Assembly: GCF_008312935.1 (NCBI RefSeq)
Contig: NZ_VSZO01000011.1
Span: 57,956-121,955 of the forward strand
Direction: 5' to 3'
DNA from: Roseiconus lacunae
GTDB taxonomy: Bacteria > Planctomycetota > Planctomycetia > Pirellulales > Pirellulaceae
DNA length: 64,000 nt
Part shown: positions 7,831 through 16,963 of the stretch, one piece after another
Position numbering within the stretch: position 1 is the first letter of the stretch
Layout of the letters: every line of letters begins with the position of its first letter
Made by a program: the position numbers and the translations under genes
The notes under the pieces: generated by a model
The model's database searches: none
What the model was told of the DNA's origin: nothing
Seen by the model: the letters and a program-made list of their open reading frames with translations, nothing else

Positions 7831-9252
7831 TCAAGCCACACCCCAAGGCGTCGCCATGCCTGGCTTCGAATGTCGTATTGAGACTTGTGGTCGCCGGGGC
7901 GAGCGAAAGGTCAGCCGCGCCAGCGTGCCAATGCCAAGCGACATCCCCAGCAGAAGAAGAACGATGATGCCTGATGCCGGATCACCGCTGAATTGCTGGT
8001 GCGAAACGGTGAATGATGCCAAATTCGCGATCACGATGGCGACGAAACTAAGCTGTGACATCGCACCGTGCCAATTTCGCGGTACAACGGTCACCGCATC
8101 TGATACGCCGCGTAATAGATAGACGCCCGCGACGACAACGAACACCACGCCAAAGATTCCTAACTCCCGAAAGACTCGGCTGACTCCATCCTCTTGCCAA
8201 CTTCCCATTCCCTTTTGGTTGACGAGGTGATAAGCGCCCTGCGTTGCTGTACCAATTCCGGCACCAATCACACCCGATTGGGCGACAGTCTGTTGGACAG
8301 AACCACCAACAAGTTCTTGGTAACGCGCGGCGCCACGAGTGAATAGTGTTCCCGCGAAGTTGGTGTATTCACTGCTGACGTATCGGTCGGTGGCCACCAA
8401 AAAGATCCCGCCCAGCAACATCGCCATCATCGCGACCGGTACGATCACGCGTTGAAAGCGAAGGATTTTTCGCCAGTAGCACAGTAGTACAAGCGACGCA
8501 GCATAGACCAGTGGCATTCCGAGCATCTTGCGGCGTCCGGAAAGCAGCAAACACAGGCAACCAAAGATCGCGAGCAGAATCCAGAAGGGAGATTTGTGTT
8601 TCTGCTGATGAAGTGCAAGTGTCAGTGAGAACATCACGACTTGGGCCGCATGCAATCCCATGATGTCCGGACTTCGGTACCATCCGGCAATCAGTTGAAC
8701 GATTTCGCCGTCGCTGTAGCGAATCCAATGCATGCCACGCATTCCGCCAAACCCTGGCCAGCCCAACTGACAGTATTCACCGATGACGCTTACCAGGGCG
8801 ATACCGTTCACGATGCAATAAAACTGGAAAATCTTGCCAAGTTCTTTCGGTCGTAGTGAAATGAGGTAGCCGAGCACGATCCCTGCGAAGGGAGCTAGGT
8901 AAGATACCACACCAAGAATCATCATCTTGTACCCACCTGGATACATGACCAGCGAAAGTACACAGCCAGGGATGATCGCGATCAAAAGCAGCCGAAATGC
9001 ATACATGATCTTCGAATGTTCTCGCATTGCCCGACTGATTTCTTGATGCGATTGAGACCAAGCAGCGGCAGTGATGATGGCCCACAGACCAAGGACGCTG
9101 ACGGTGATGAGTACCGGTTCGTCGGGAGTTAACTTACGTACCGGGTCGCGTAAGAAATCGAGCGCAATTGCCCAGTAAATCGCGCGTCGCCAGTCGGTAA
9201 GCGCGACCAAACATGCGATCCCCAGACAACCTAGGTAGGCGATCGGTATCAT
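7831..9252 (-). CDS. O-antigen polymerase/ligase-like membrane protein
   Basis: The 473-residue product is polytopic, with about ten hydrophobic segments, and carries the RSPDIMGLHAA and LLLSGRRKM features expected around the central periplasmic loop of the O-antigen ligase/Wzy superfamily. Such proteins either polymerise repeat units on undecaprenyl carriers or transfer finished glycan to an acceptor at the outer face of the inner membrane. The ATG at 9252 overlaps the stop of the upstream glycosyltransferase gene in an ATGA, so translation is probably coupled. It is one of two such proteins in the locus; the other begins at 33602 on the same strand. Polymerase and ligase cannot be told apart from sequence. 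Confidence 0.78.
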   Translation of the reverse strand: MIPIAYLGCLGIACLVALTDWRRAIYWAIALDFLRDPVRKLTPDEPVLITVSVLGLWAIITAAAWSQSHQEISRAMREHSKIMYAFRLLLIAIIPGCVLSLVMYPGGYKMMILGVVSYLAPFAGIVLGYLISLRPKELGKIFQFYCIVNGIALVSVIGEYCQLGWPGFGGMRGMHWIRYSDGEIVQLIAGWYRSPDIMGLHAAQVVMFSLTLALHQQKHKSPFWILLAIFGCLCLLLSGRRKMLGMPLVYAASLVLLCYWRKILRFQRVIVPVAMMAMLLGGIFLVATDRYVSSEYTNFAGTLFTRGAARYQELVGGSVQQTVAQSGVIGAGIGTATQGAYHLVNQKGMGSWQEDGVSRVFRELGIFGVVFVVVAGVYLLRGVSDAVTVVPRNWHGAMSQLSFVAIVIANLASFTVSHQQFSGDPASGIIVLLLLGMSLGIGTLARLTFRSPRRPQVSIRHSKPGMATPWGVA

Positions 9253-10511
9253 TGTGGTGACCTAGTCGAGACGTGGTTTAATGTGGCGCGATCGGATCGC
9301 CGACGGTGGCGTTTGAGGTCTTGGCCAACCTTTTCTTCGATTCGGGAACCGCAGCGGGCATCGGCGGAATCACAAATCTGCAACGCGCCGCGTGTCAATG
9401 AATCAACCGAAACACGTTTTCCAGAGCTTGCTCGGACCGCTTGTCGGTAAGCCTTTTCAAGTCGTTTCGCAAATTGATCAAGACTGAAGCGTTGGCTCCA
9501 TTGATGTCCGCGTTGAATCAACGACGAACGATACGTATCGTCTGTCAACACCCTGAACAGCGAGTTTGCCATCGCCGAATGATCACCCACTCGGCAAACG
9601 CAAGCCGCAGTCCCGACTACTTCGGATAGCGAACCTCCGTCGCTACAGACCACAGGGCATCCTGACGCCATGGCTTCGATGGGAGGCCAACCAAATCCTT
9701 CATATATACTCGGGAAGATGAATGCGGACGCACAGCGATACAATGATCGAACCTGTTCGTCGGTCGGATCGTTATGGAACCGGACACGGTGAGAGATACC
9801 GAGTGTCTTCGCTAGCGAGATTAGATCCGCAGACGCCGGTGGGCCAGCCATTACCAATCGGTGTGGGATCTGATGACCGATTCTGGCAAAGACCCGCAAT
9901 ACGCCGGCCCGATTCTTGTAAAACCCATTGTTGCCTAGATGAAACACGAACGGCGCGTCGTTGTGCGGGATGGGCGATGACTGCGTCTGGATGAAACTTT
10001 CTTCGATCGGTGGATAGATAACCGATTCTGATGTTGGAAGGCCAACCGATAGCGAGTGACAATCGTTACGCGTGCAGTCGCTGTCAAAAATGAGATGATC
10101 GGCGTCGGGCAACCCGGAGATCGCTCTATCGATGATCATTCGTGACAGCAGACGCGGACGTGGGACATCAAAACGTCCCAAGCTCTGAAGCTTAGGAATG
10201 ATATCGTGAACGGTGGCGATGATAGTTCGCTTTGTAAACGCTTGGGTGATGTATCCATGGCTACCATCGATCAAATGAAATAGGTCGATCGAATGGTCGC
10301 ATGCCAATTGTTTCGCACCACACCAGGCGTACCAATGGTGAATCGGCGTACGAAGTTTTCGCGGCGTGGAGCTCGTGTCTTTGGTGATACAGCATCGTGA
10401 GATCGAAAACTCATCGTGGTTCCGCAACGACGATTCGACTAAATCTGCGTAACGGCGCATGCTGCCTCTCGTTCCCGGCATCGCGGTTTCAACTAGGCAG
10501 ACGCGGATCAC
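9249..10511 (-). CDS. GT4 glycosyltransferase
   Basis: The start is taken as the GTG at 10511, whose G is shared with the TAG stop of the upstream gene (TAGTG), a typical coupled arrangement. An in-frame ATG at 10541 would overlap the neighbour by 31 nt. The 420-residue product is a GT-B retaining glycosyltransferase: an N-terminal acceptor domain beginning IRVCLVETAMPG, a helix-rich middle with HDIIPK, FVFHLGNNGFYKNR at the domain junction, and the C-terminal donor site FIFPSIYEGFGWPPIEAMAS with the E-x7-E spacing. It uses a nucleotide sugar donor on the cytoplasmic side to extend the glycan made by this locus. Donor and acceptor are unknown. Confidence 0.87.
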   Translation of the reverse strand: MIRVCLVETAMPGTRGSMRRYADLVESSLRNHDEFSISRCCITKDTSSTPRKLRTPIHHWYAWCGAKQLACDHSIDLFHLIDGSHGYITQAFTKRTIIATVHDIIPKLQSLGRFDVPRPRLLSRMIIDRAISGLPDADHLIFDSDCTRNDCHSLSVGLPTSESVIYPPIEESFIQTQSSPIPHNDAPFVFHLGNNGFYKNRAGVLRVFARIGHQIPHRLVMAGPPASADLISLAKTLGISHRVRFHNDPTDEQVRSLYRCASAFIFPSIYEGFGWPPIEAMASGCPVVCSDGGSLSEVVGTAACVCRVGDHSAMANSLFRVLTDDTYRSSLIQRGHQWSQRFSLDQFAKRLEKAYRQAVRASSGKRVSVDSLTRGALQICDSADARCGSRIEEKVGQDLKRHRRRSDRATLNHVSTRSPQ

Positions 10512-11695
10512 TAATTCGTGCTCCCGTGGGACAGCGCCCATCGCGCCGCGGAAACGATGCCATCGGCGGCTGATGAGGGAGAGTAGTCGCCGATCAAAGT
10601 TTGTGCGGCCTGTCCCAACTGACGTAATCGCGATCGGTCCGATGCGGCTTCAAGTATCACACGAGTCAACATGGGCCAGTCGCCAAAGTCAAAAACAAAT
10701 CCCGTTTCGTGGTCACGAACTAGATCACTTTGGCATCCCACTTGAGAACTAACGATGGCCGGCATACCGCATGCCATCGCTTCATTGACGACCAGCCCCC
10801 ACGTTTCCCCATGATCGGACGGCAGCACTAAGCAATCAGATGCGATGTAACTTGCGACGATTTCCGATTGATTCAGAAAACCGGTGAACGTGACTGGAAG
10901 CCGATATCGCTCCACGATTTGTTCGCATTCACTTCGTAATTCACCGTCGCCGACCATCAACAAATAGATGGGCCGATCGGAGTGATTTGAAAGGTACGCC
11001 TCGCGAAACGAATGGAGCAGTTCGATGGGGTGCTTCTTCGCCTCAAACTTTCCACAAAACAGAAAACAAGTTGCTCCGGGTGGAACCCCCCAAGATCGCC
11101 TTAGTTCAGCTCGCTGTCCCCGAAGAGATGCTGAAGCTTCAAAAAAACGTTCGTTCTCGACACAATAACGAGCGTCGAATAGGGACTGATCCGTCACGCC
11201 ATAGCTCTGATAGAACTCGCGATTTGCGTTTCCGATGGAAAGATAGGCATCAAATTGGCGAACGAGTTTTCGTTGGGCAAGCCTTTTCCACCAAGGTCGA
11301 GGACGAAGATGATTCGACTCCCCACGAACGATGCAGGGGAGCTTGTTGCGACGGCAAGCACGAAGCGTTTGTAGGCAACTTTTGACAACCCATCCGTTAA
11401 CGACGACCGCATCGATTTGTTGGTCGAGCAGTGTCTGAGCGATTCGCGGAGTGTCACATCCCGAGAAGTTGACCACACTGGGGCACTTCGAAACATTTTG
11501 AAGTACTTCGTAGTCGTAGCCTTCGAGAAGTGGAATGTCCCATTCGAAGTCAATTCCAAATCCAACGCCTTGACGACTCGCATCCGGCACCATCGCAAAC
11601 ATGGCGACAAATCTCATATCTTCGCGGGCAGCCAAGTGACGAAAGATCGGTACCTGGTACTGGATCGGGTGACTGGTCACGAATGCAATTTTCAC
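10511..11695 (-). CDS. GT4 glycosyltransferase
   Basis: The 394-residue product begins MKIAFVTSHPIQYQVPIFRH, a hallmark of a GT4 subgroup whose N-terminal domain binds the acceptor. The C-terminal domain has CFLFCGKFEAKKHP (phosphate-binding strand), VGDGELR, TGFLNQSEI and the donor-site segment VLPSDHGETWGLVVNEAMAC with its glutamate pair. It lies 10 nt upstream-side of the neighbouring GT2 gene and shares one base with the following GT4 gene, so it sits in the same transcript. It probably adds one sugar of the surface glycan; the sugar cannot be predicted. Confidence 0.88.
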   Translation of the reverse strand: MKIAFVTSHPIQYQVPIFRHLAAREDMRFVAMFAMVPDASRQGVGFGIDFEWDIPLLEGYDYEVLQNVSKCPSVVNFSGCDTPRIAQTLLDQQIDAVVVNGWVVKSCLQTLRACRRNKLPCIVRGESNHLRPRPWWKRLAQRKLVRQFDAYLSIGNANREFYQSYGVTDQSLFDARYCVENERFFEASASLRGQRAELRRSWGVPPGATCFLFCGKFEAKKHPIELLHSFREAYLSNHSDRPIYLLMVGDGELRSECEQIVERYRLPVTFTGFLNQSEIVASYIASDCLVLPSDHGETWGLVVNEAMACGMPAIVSSQVGCQSDLVRDHETGFVFDFGDWPMLTRVILEAASDRSRLRQLGQAAQTLIGDYSPSSAADGIVSAARWALSHGSTN

Positions 11696-11705
11696 GGATC
11701 AATCG

Positions 11706-12731
11706 CTAGGCGATGCGAGATGATGACCGAGGCGATCGGATGTCCGAGTCCGCATGTGGTGGCTTCGCGAGTGACCGCTGGACATCGATCGCGCGTGAAT
11801 CTGAGGCCGGTGTCAGATGCTTTCGCTTTTGTCGCAGTAAACGCAACGCACCCAAAAAGGCTCGGCATTCACCGATAAGTTTGGCAGGGATCCACCACGG
11901 ATGGCGTAGATGGAATTTGGTACGGATCTCTCTTAAAGTCCGCCGCGCACAATAAACATAGGCAGACAACGGGCTGGGCGAATGTAGTAGCGCGAAGTAG
12001 TGATCGCCGATCCCATGTCGAGGATCCATACTTGTCAGATGGCTGCCTTTGTCTCGCGTGCCACCATGATCGGCCCGCAAGTGGTCGATACCGGCGTCAC
12101 CTAAAAAGCGGATTAGCCCACCGGCTTTGGTCAACCGATGGGCGAACTCGGTTTCGAAACGGAAGGCCGATCCGATAAAGTTTTCGTCAAAGCCGCCCAG
12201 GGCGATCGCGTGATGGCGTTTGACACATAGATTTCCAGCCATCACATTTTGCAAACTTGAATTGCGGCTGGAGTGAAATGGAAAGTCTTCGTCGACTCGG
12301 AGGCCACTCAGCTTTTTCGGGGCCGGTCGATCTTCGGGACTTTGCCATGGCTGGACAATTTGCCCGACGGTGGCCCAGAGATTTTCATCGGACACATGGG
12401 CGTCTCGATGAATTCGGACAAGTTCTGACCGGGGCTTGATATCATCGTCGAGAAATAGAACGAGCTTCGAACGCGCTTGACGCAATCCATCGTTCATCGC
12501 AGCCGTGATCGAAGGAGATCGACGTCGAATCCAGCGAATCGTCTGACCGTGTGCCCAGTCGGACAGTTGCCGCTCTGTCGGTTCGTCATGCGTCATCGAT
12601 TGGTCAACGATCAGAATCTCATTCGCGGGATGTGCCAATTCCAACAACGAACAAATCGTCTGGATCAAGACAGCGTCGCGACCATAGGTAGGAATCACGA
12701 TCGAAATCAGGCTCGAAAATTGATTTGCCAC
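11706..12731 (-). CDS. GT2 glycosyltransferase
   Basis: The 341-residue product has a family 2 GT-A domain: ISIVIPTYGRDAVLIQTICSL, ILIVDQSMTHDEPTERQL (nucleotide strand) and the LVLFLDDDIKPR metal-binding DxD. Its middle carries CVKRHHAIALGGFDENFIGSAF, as in transferases that recognise an acceptor through a GGFDE/D loop. The C-terminal region ends in a basic, Ser-rich tail. It is in line with the GT4 genes on either side (10 nt and 41 nt gaps). The role is transfer of one residue to the growing glycan at the cytoplasmic membrane face. Confidence 0.86.
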   Translation of the reverse strand: MANQFSSLISIVIPTYGRDAVLIQTICSLLELAHPANEILIVDQSMTHDEPTERQLSDWAHGQTIRWIRRRSPSITAAMNDGLRQARSKLVLFLDDDIKPRSELVRIHRDAHVSDENLWATVGQIVQPWQSPEDRPAPKKLSGLRVDEDFPFHSSRNSSLQNVMAGNLCVKRHHAIALGGFDENFIGSAFRFETEFAHRLTKAGGLIRFLGDAGIDHLRADHGGTRDKGSHLTSMDPRHGIGDHYFALLHSPSPLSAYVYCARRTLREIRTKFHLRHPWWIPAKLIGECRAFLGALRLLRQKRKHLTPASDSRAIDVQRSLAKPPHADSDIRSPRSSSRIA

Positions 12732-12772
12732 TTTGGTCGTCGTATCGATTGTTTAAATCTGGAAGACATGCG

Positions 12773-13975
12773 TCACTGCATCTGCAGGGCCGTCGTCTTT
12801 TCGTGTTCGCATTGCCGGAAAAACTGGACGAGCTGCCGCGCACAATTACGCCAGGTCAACGATCGACAGTATTGGATCGCATGGTTATTAAGTGGCGTCG
12901 ACGAACGCGAATATTTCAAGATTTGACGACAGAAGGCGTCGACGTCGCCGATAGGGCAGCATCCATCGGGTTGGACACGCGAAAGATGGTCCCGCATGCC
13001 GCCGGTATCCGAGGCAACCACATTTAATCCGCGAGCGAGTGCTTCGATACAAGCTTTTCCCGCGCCCTCGAAAAATGAAGGGAATACGAAAATACCGTGT
13101 CGGTCGAATAGCGGAAGTAACCTCGATTGATCAACCCAACCATGCAACTTAACTCGATCGGAAACGGTATCCGATAGGCGATCCAAGATCCAACGATGAG
13201 CCTCTTCTGACGTCACCCATGTCATCGATAGGCCGGGAGACTCGGTGAGGACACGGTTCACGATTTCTACCAGTAGGTCAGGCCCTTTGATAAACGAATG
13301 CTGGCCGACAAACAGTAAACGCTGTCGGCGATCGTCGGTCATGTCTGGTCGTGGATGGTCCAAAAATAGATCGGGGACGCCATGATGAATCGTCGTCAAA
13401 ACTTGGGGAAACCCGAGCAGGTGTTGTTCCAAGAAATCGCGATCGTCATGACTGGGAAGAACGACTCCGTCGAACCAACGAATTGATTCAGTCCATTGTC
13501 GTTTCAAAAACGGACGTAATGCCCGCGTCAACATCGGATGGCGAGACGCCGGGACTCCAAGTTGACGATGCCAAACCGGCAAGACCGAGTTGACTCGAAG
13601 TTCAAGGCCGTGGCTGCGATTGATGACGACGCCGGAAAAGCCACAATGACGCAGTGCCTTGGCAGCCAGATACCCCTGGGGCTGGCTGATCATGACGGCA
13701 TCGTATGGTTTCTGTTCGGTCGCTCGGAGGACTGCTCGGCGATAGGCCAACGGTTGTTCGATAAGAGAGTGCAAATTTCCGTGGCGGATTCGTCGGGGAC
13801 CGAGTTGGGCGTCCCATAGCTCGTCGACGTCATGCCCCAATTGACGTAATGCCACGTTGGTGTGATAGACCGTTCCTGCGGCACCGCTGTCGGGATCCGC
13901 CGGGACATTGGCTACCGTCAAGATACGCATTTTCGTATCCACGTTTGGTAGAGAAAGATTGACAGGTTGCTTCAC
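12773..13975 (-). CDS. GT4 glycosyltransferase
   Basis: The ATG at 13975 overlaps the stop codon of the upstream GT2 gene as ATGA, supporting this start for a 400-residue product. A second ATG at 13930 gives MRILTVANVPADPDSGAAG directly and is a possible true start, because the first 15 residues have no family character. The enzyme is a GT-B, GT4-type transferase: glycine-rich acceptor loop near DSGAAGT, RLLFVGQHSFIKGPDLLVE at the inter-domain strand, KLHGWVDQSRL, and donor site FVFPSFFEGAGKACIEALAR. It acts in the surface glycan pathway with its neighbours. Confidence 0.87.
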   Translation of the reverse strand: MKQPVNLSLPNVDTKMRILTVANVPADPDSGAAGTVYHTNVALRQLGHDVDELWDAQLGPRRIRHGNLHSLIEQPLAYRRAVLRATEQKPYDAVMISQPQGYLAAKALRHCGFSGVVINRSHGLELRVNSVLPVWHRQLGVPASRHPMLTRALRPFLKRQWTESIRWFDGVVLPSHDDRDFLEQHLLGFPQVLTTIHHGVPDLFLDHPRPDMTDDRRQRLLFVGQHSFIKGPDLLVEIVNRVLTESPGLSMTWVTSEEAHRWILDRLSDTVSDRVKLHGWVDQSRLLPLFDRHGIFVFPSFFEGAGKACIEALARGLNVVASDTGGMRDHLSRVQPDGCCPIGDVDAFCRQILKYSRSSTPLNNHAIQYCRSLTWRNCARQLVQFFRQCEHEKTTALQMQ

Positions 13976-14991
13976 GTTCTATCGTTGTGAACGATCGTTT
14001 GGCGGCCCAGACATCGGTTGGTGTACGATTGCAGTAATCGATACCAGGATCGTAAATGTGACGGATGTCGCCGCAGTACGCGTTTCAAGTAACACACCGC
14101 CCGCCCGTCACGATTGCGAACCAACTGTGATCCGATCAAGTAGTCGGTATTCACAGATTGAACATTCTTCCGCCAAGAGGACGCTGAAGCATCAAGCGTG
14201 AAGTCTCGTCGGACTTGAAGCGTTAACCGTTCTGCTTGCTCCAATATCGGTTGCTCGTCCTGCCCATTCTGCCGGGCCAAGCGACATTGTTGACCGAGGA
14301 TACCAAAGCGTGCTTGGATGTCGCGACGGGTGCCGGTAATGCTCTCCGGACGGAAGGTGAAGCGGTACAAGACATCTTCGAGATAGCTGACGTGGGACAC
14401 CTCCGCCATTCGTAGCCATAGGTCCGCGTCTTGCGCAAAGTAGAATGGGGCTCGATATCCACCGACATTAACGTAGGTTTGCCGGCGAAACATCACCGTC
14501 CCATGCGCCGGCGGCCCGACGCGGTCATTGAGCAACTGATGGGTCGCAACACAGTCGTCTTGCGGACGTCTCACACGACACATGAACTCGCCTTCTGGAC
14601 CGACATAGTCGGTAAAACAGGAGACAAAACCGATTTTGGCATCACTCTGGATCCGATCGAGTTGTTGTTCGAGTCGTGCGGGGGCTGATTCGTCATCCGC
14701 GTCTTGCCTCGCGATAAACGGGGCCTGAGCCAGATCGCACCCGCGAATCAGGGCTCGGGTCAATCCAACGTTTGCTTGATGAACGACTCGTATACGCGCA
14801 TCCAGGGAAGCCGCTTCGTCCAGGATCGTGCCACTTTGATCGGTCGATCCGTCATTGATCACGATGAGTTCCCAGTCCAGCAACGTTTGCCGTTGGATCG
14901 ACCGTAACGATTTCTTGATCGTGGTTTCGTCGTTGAAGCAACTCATCACGACGGAAACACGGGGAGTTTTTATCTCGCAATTAGCAAGCAT
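13972..14991 (-). CDS. GT2 glycosyltransferase
   Basis: This 339-residue family 2 transferase shows VSVVMSCFNDETTIKKSLRS, LIVINDGSTDQSGTIL and the ARQDADDESAP metal motif in the first 100 residues, then an HGTVMFRR segment and the RAPFYFAQDADLWLRM acceptor-site block. The C-terminal 100 residues are helical and basic. It overlaps the following GT4 gene by four bases and follows the preceding GT2 gene by 14 nt. It is one of two adjacent, related GT2 genes, probably an ancient duplication with different specificity. Confidence 0.88.
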   Translation of the reverse strand: MLANCEIKTPRVSVVMSCFNDETTIKKSLRSIQRQTLLDWELIVINDGSTDQSGTILDEAASLDARIRVVHQANVGLTRALIRGCDLAQAPFIARQDADDESAPARLEQQLDRIQSDAKIGFVSCFTDYVGPEGEFMCRVRRPQDDCVATHQLLNDRVGPPAHGTVMFRRQTYVNVGGYRAPFYFAQDADLWLRMAEVSHVSYLEDVLYRFTFRPESITGTRRDIQARFGILGQQCRLARQNGQDEQPILEQAERLTLQVRRDFTLDASASSWRKNVQSVNTDYLIGSQLVRNRDGRAVCYLKRVLRRHPSHLRSWYRLLQSYTNRCLGRQTIVHNDRT

Positions 14992-15005
14992 GGAAAAACG
15001 CTCGA

Positions 15006-15971
15006 CTACCGTTTCTTCAAAGTTTCAGCGATCTTGACGGTCAATGTCCATCCAAACACTCGCCGTAGTTTTCGAAAGTACGTCGTCCGGCTCGGCTGTT
15101 GGTTGAGCGACGTCATTTGATCGGTGAGATCCAATGCTTCGTCGGCTTCCTCGGACAATTGGTGTCGACCACACATTCGCGCGATCCAAAACATCGTCCG
15201 GCTCAAGTCGCCTACATAGGACCAATCAGTCTTGCCGGCGTCTCGCATCAGGTTCCAAATCGATCGATGAGCAAGATAGAGGTCCAGGGTCCGTTCGCGA
15301 GTGAAACCGTCGTTCAATCCACTGGCACGATGTTCATCGTGATCGACAACCGTGCATAGTGCTTGTGGTACGCTGATGGCTTTGACGTTGCAGAGCCCAG
15401 CGCGGAGGTCATGTTCCCAGTCTTCCATCATTCGAAGTGGTTTCCATGGACCGATCAAATCACAAACGTGTCGTCTCCAAAGCGGAGTGAGCGTCGCCCA
15501 ACCGCGTTTGGGGAGAAACGAAGGAAACAAGTTCTCGATCGTTTGGTTCGTTCTCGCCCAGGGACGCAACTGTCCTGACTTTGATTCACGCCGAAGAGTA
15601 ACGCAGTAGCAAACATCGGCTTCGGAGACTGCCGTCAGGGCGCGGACTTGGACCTCAAACTTATCTGGATGCAACAAGTCATCGCTGTCGAGATACTGTA
15701 TAAAATCGCCCTGTGCTAAACGAAGCCCTGCATTGCGTGCCACACCCGGTCCGGCATTGTCTTGTCGGATCCGGTGGACGACACCGGGATGATCGGATAC
15801 CAGTCTTGACAACACTTCCGGGGTTTCGTCAGTGCTGCCATCGTCAACCAAGATCACTTCAGTCGATTGATAGGTTTGCGACAAGACTGATTCGACAGCC
15901 TTGGTGACCAGACGAGGCCGATTGAATACCGGAATGATCGTTGAAACCAGCGGAGGCGAAGTCGGGCTCAA
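15006..15971 (-). CDS. GT2 glycosyltransferase
   Basis: The 321-residue product begins with VSTIIPVFNRPRLVTKAVES and has VILVDDGSTDETPEVL and the IQYLDSDDLL metal motif, so it is a typical family 2 inverting transferase. WRRHVCDLIGPWKPLRMMED forms the acceptor region. The C-terminal 80 residues contain a helical WNLMRDAGKTDWSYVGDLSR segment. It lies in the minus-strand array between a sulfotransferase gene (49 nt upstream) and another GT2 gene (14 nt downstream). Its role in the surface glycan is inferred from position. Confidence 0.87.
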   Translation of the reverse strand: MSPTSPPLVSTIIPVFNRPRLVTKAVESVLSQTYQSTEVILVDDGSTDETPEVLSRLVSDHPGVVHRIRQDNAGPGVARNAGLRLAQGDFIQYLDSDDLLHPDKFEVQVRALTAVSEADVCYCVTLRRESKSGQLRPWARTNQTIENLFPSFLPKRGWATLTPLWRRHVCDLIGPWKPLRMMEDWEHDLRAGLCNVKAISVPQALCTVVDHDEHRASGLNDGFTRERTLDLYLAHRSIWNLMRDAGKTDWSYVGDLSRTMFWIARMCGRHQLSEEADEALDLTDQMTSLNQQPSRTTYFRKLRRVFGWTLTVKIAETLKKR

Positions 15972-16020
15972 TGAATTAGTTCCGAGTCAGCAAGATTCTT
16001 TCGAACGGCTTCCACGCTTA

Positions 16021-16929
16021 TCATCGAATTCGGAAACTTTTGCAGCGATGGAGTGCAGACTTTAATGTGAACAACATGTGTGCCGAATACTGAGCCGGGC
16101 GACTGAATTGCGGGCGGTAGCCGTTGACTTTCATCCATCGCCGAGATTGCCATTCCAATGCCGCAACAATCGGGGCAGAAAGTGTCTCACGATGACGTCC
16201 CATTCCGCCACCTTGGATATGATCGATGTGCAACAACGTTTCGGAATGAAACCGATTTCGACCCGATCCATCATCGGCCGCGTGTCGCCGAATCTTGGTT
16301 CGTTGTTGCTCCAGACAGTGCGCTTCAGCGATCGCTTGAGCTTGGGACTTCGACAGTCGAACTCCGAGAAACTTCGCGAGCCGGCTTGTTTCGGCAGGTA
16401 GGTCGGCAATCATCGCTTCGTATTTTGCGAGGTAGATCCCTTCGATAGAGGTCCAAGCCTCATATTCGTCCATCAATCGATCGAGGCCGCCATGGACAAA
16501 GGCAAACGCGGGGATCGAATACTTGGTGACAATCGAAGCAACGACATCGCGAAGGTCGCGGTAGGTGTAGACAATCTGGGCTTCTCCGGCGCGAGCGAGT
16601 TCAACAGCCTCTGGTAGGTACCGATGTGTCTTGGCGATGACGACGTGATCGGTGTTCCGATGGGTGCGTAGAAACCGTTGGACGGAGTCTTGTGAAACGA
16701 GCTGGACCGATGGTTGCCCAAGAATCGCGGCGACCAACTGCGACTGTAGCGTCGAGCCCCCACGACGCATTCCGACGCAAAAGACAAACCGGTGGCCTTT
16801 GTTGACGACTGCCTCCTTCACCGGAAGGGTAAATGAGCGATCGCACACATTGTGGAGATTGCGACCCGATGGATCGTGCAATTCGTGGAGTGTAGCGATC
16901 TGGGGCAGGCAGTCGCCTGATGGGGTCAC
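16021..16929 (-). CDS. Sulfotransferase-domain protein
   Basis: The open frame extends to 17061 but would overlap the upstream GT10 gene by about 100 nt. The GTG at 16929 is the first start candidate free of that overlap, and GTG codons at 16848 and 16821 are also possible, so the N-terminus is uncertain. The protein carries a P-loop-like 5'-phosphosulfate site (FCVGMRRGGSTLQSQL) and a 3'-phosphate site (YTYRDLRDVVASIV), which together mark PAPS-dependent sulfotransferases. After these comes a helical region with LIDHIQGGG-like character. Its place between GT2 and GT10 genes suggests sulfation of a glycan intermediate or product. No ribosome-binding site clearly decides the start. Confidence 0.75.
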   Translation of the reverse strand: MTPSGDCLPQIATLHELHDPSGRNLHNVCDRSFTLPVKEAVVNKGHRFVFCVGMRRGGSTLQSQLVAAILGQPSVQLVSQDSVQRFLRTHRNTDHVVIAKTHRYLPEAVELARAGEAQIVYTYRDLRDVVASIVTKYSIPAFAFVHGGLDRLMDEYEAWTSIEGIYLAKYEAMIADLPAETSRLAKFLGVRLSKSQAQAIAEAHCLEQQRTKIRRHAADDGSGRNRFHSETLLHIDHIQGGGMGRHRETLSAPIVAALEWQSRRWMKVNGYRPQFSRPAQYSAHMLFTLKSALHRCKSFRIR

Positions 16930-16963
16930 GGCCGTTAGTTCGAGCGTGGAAATGAACGAGCTG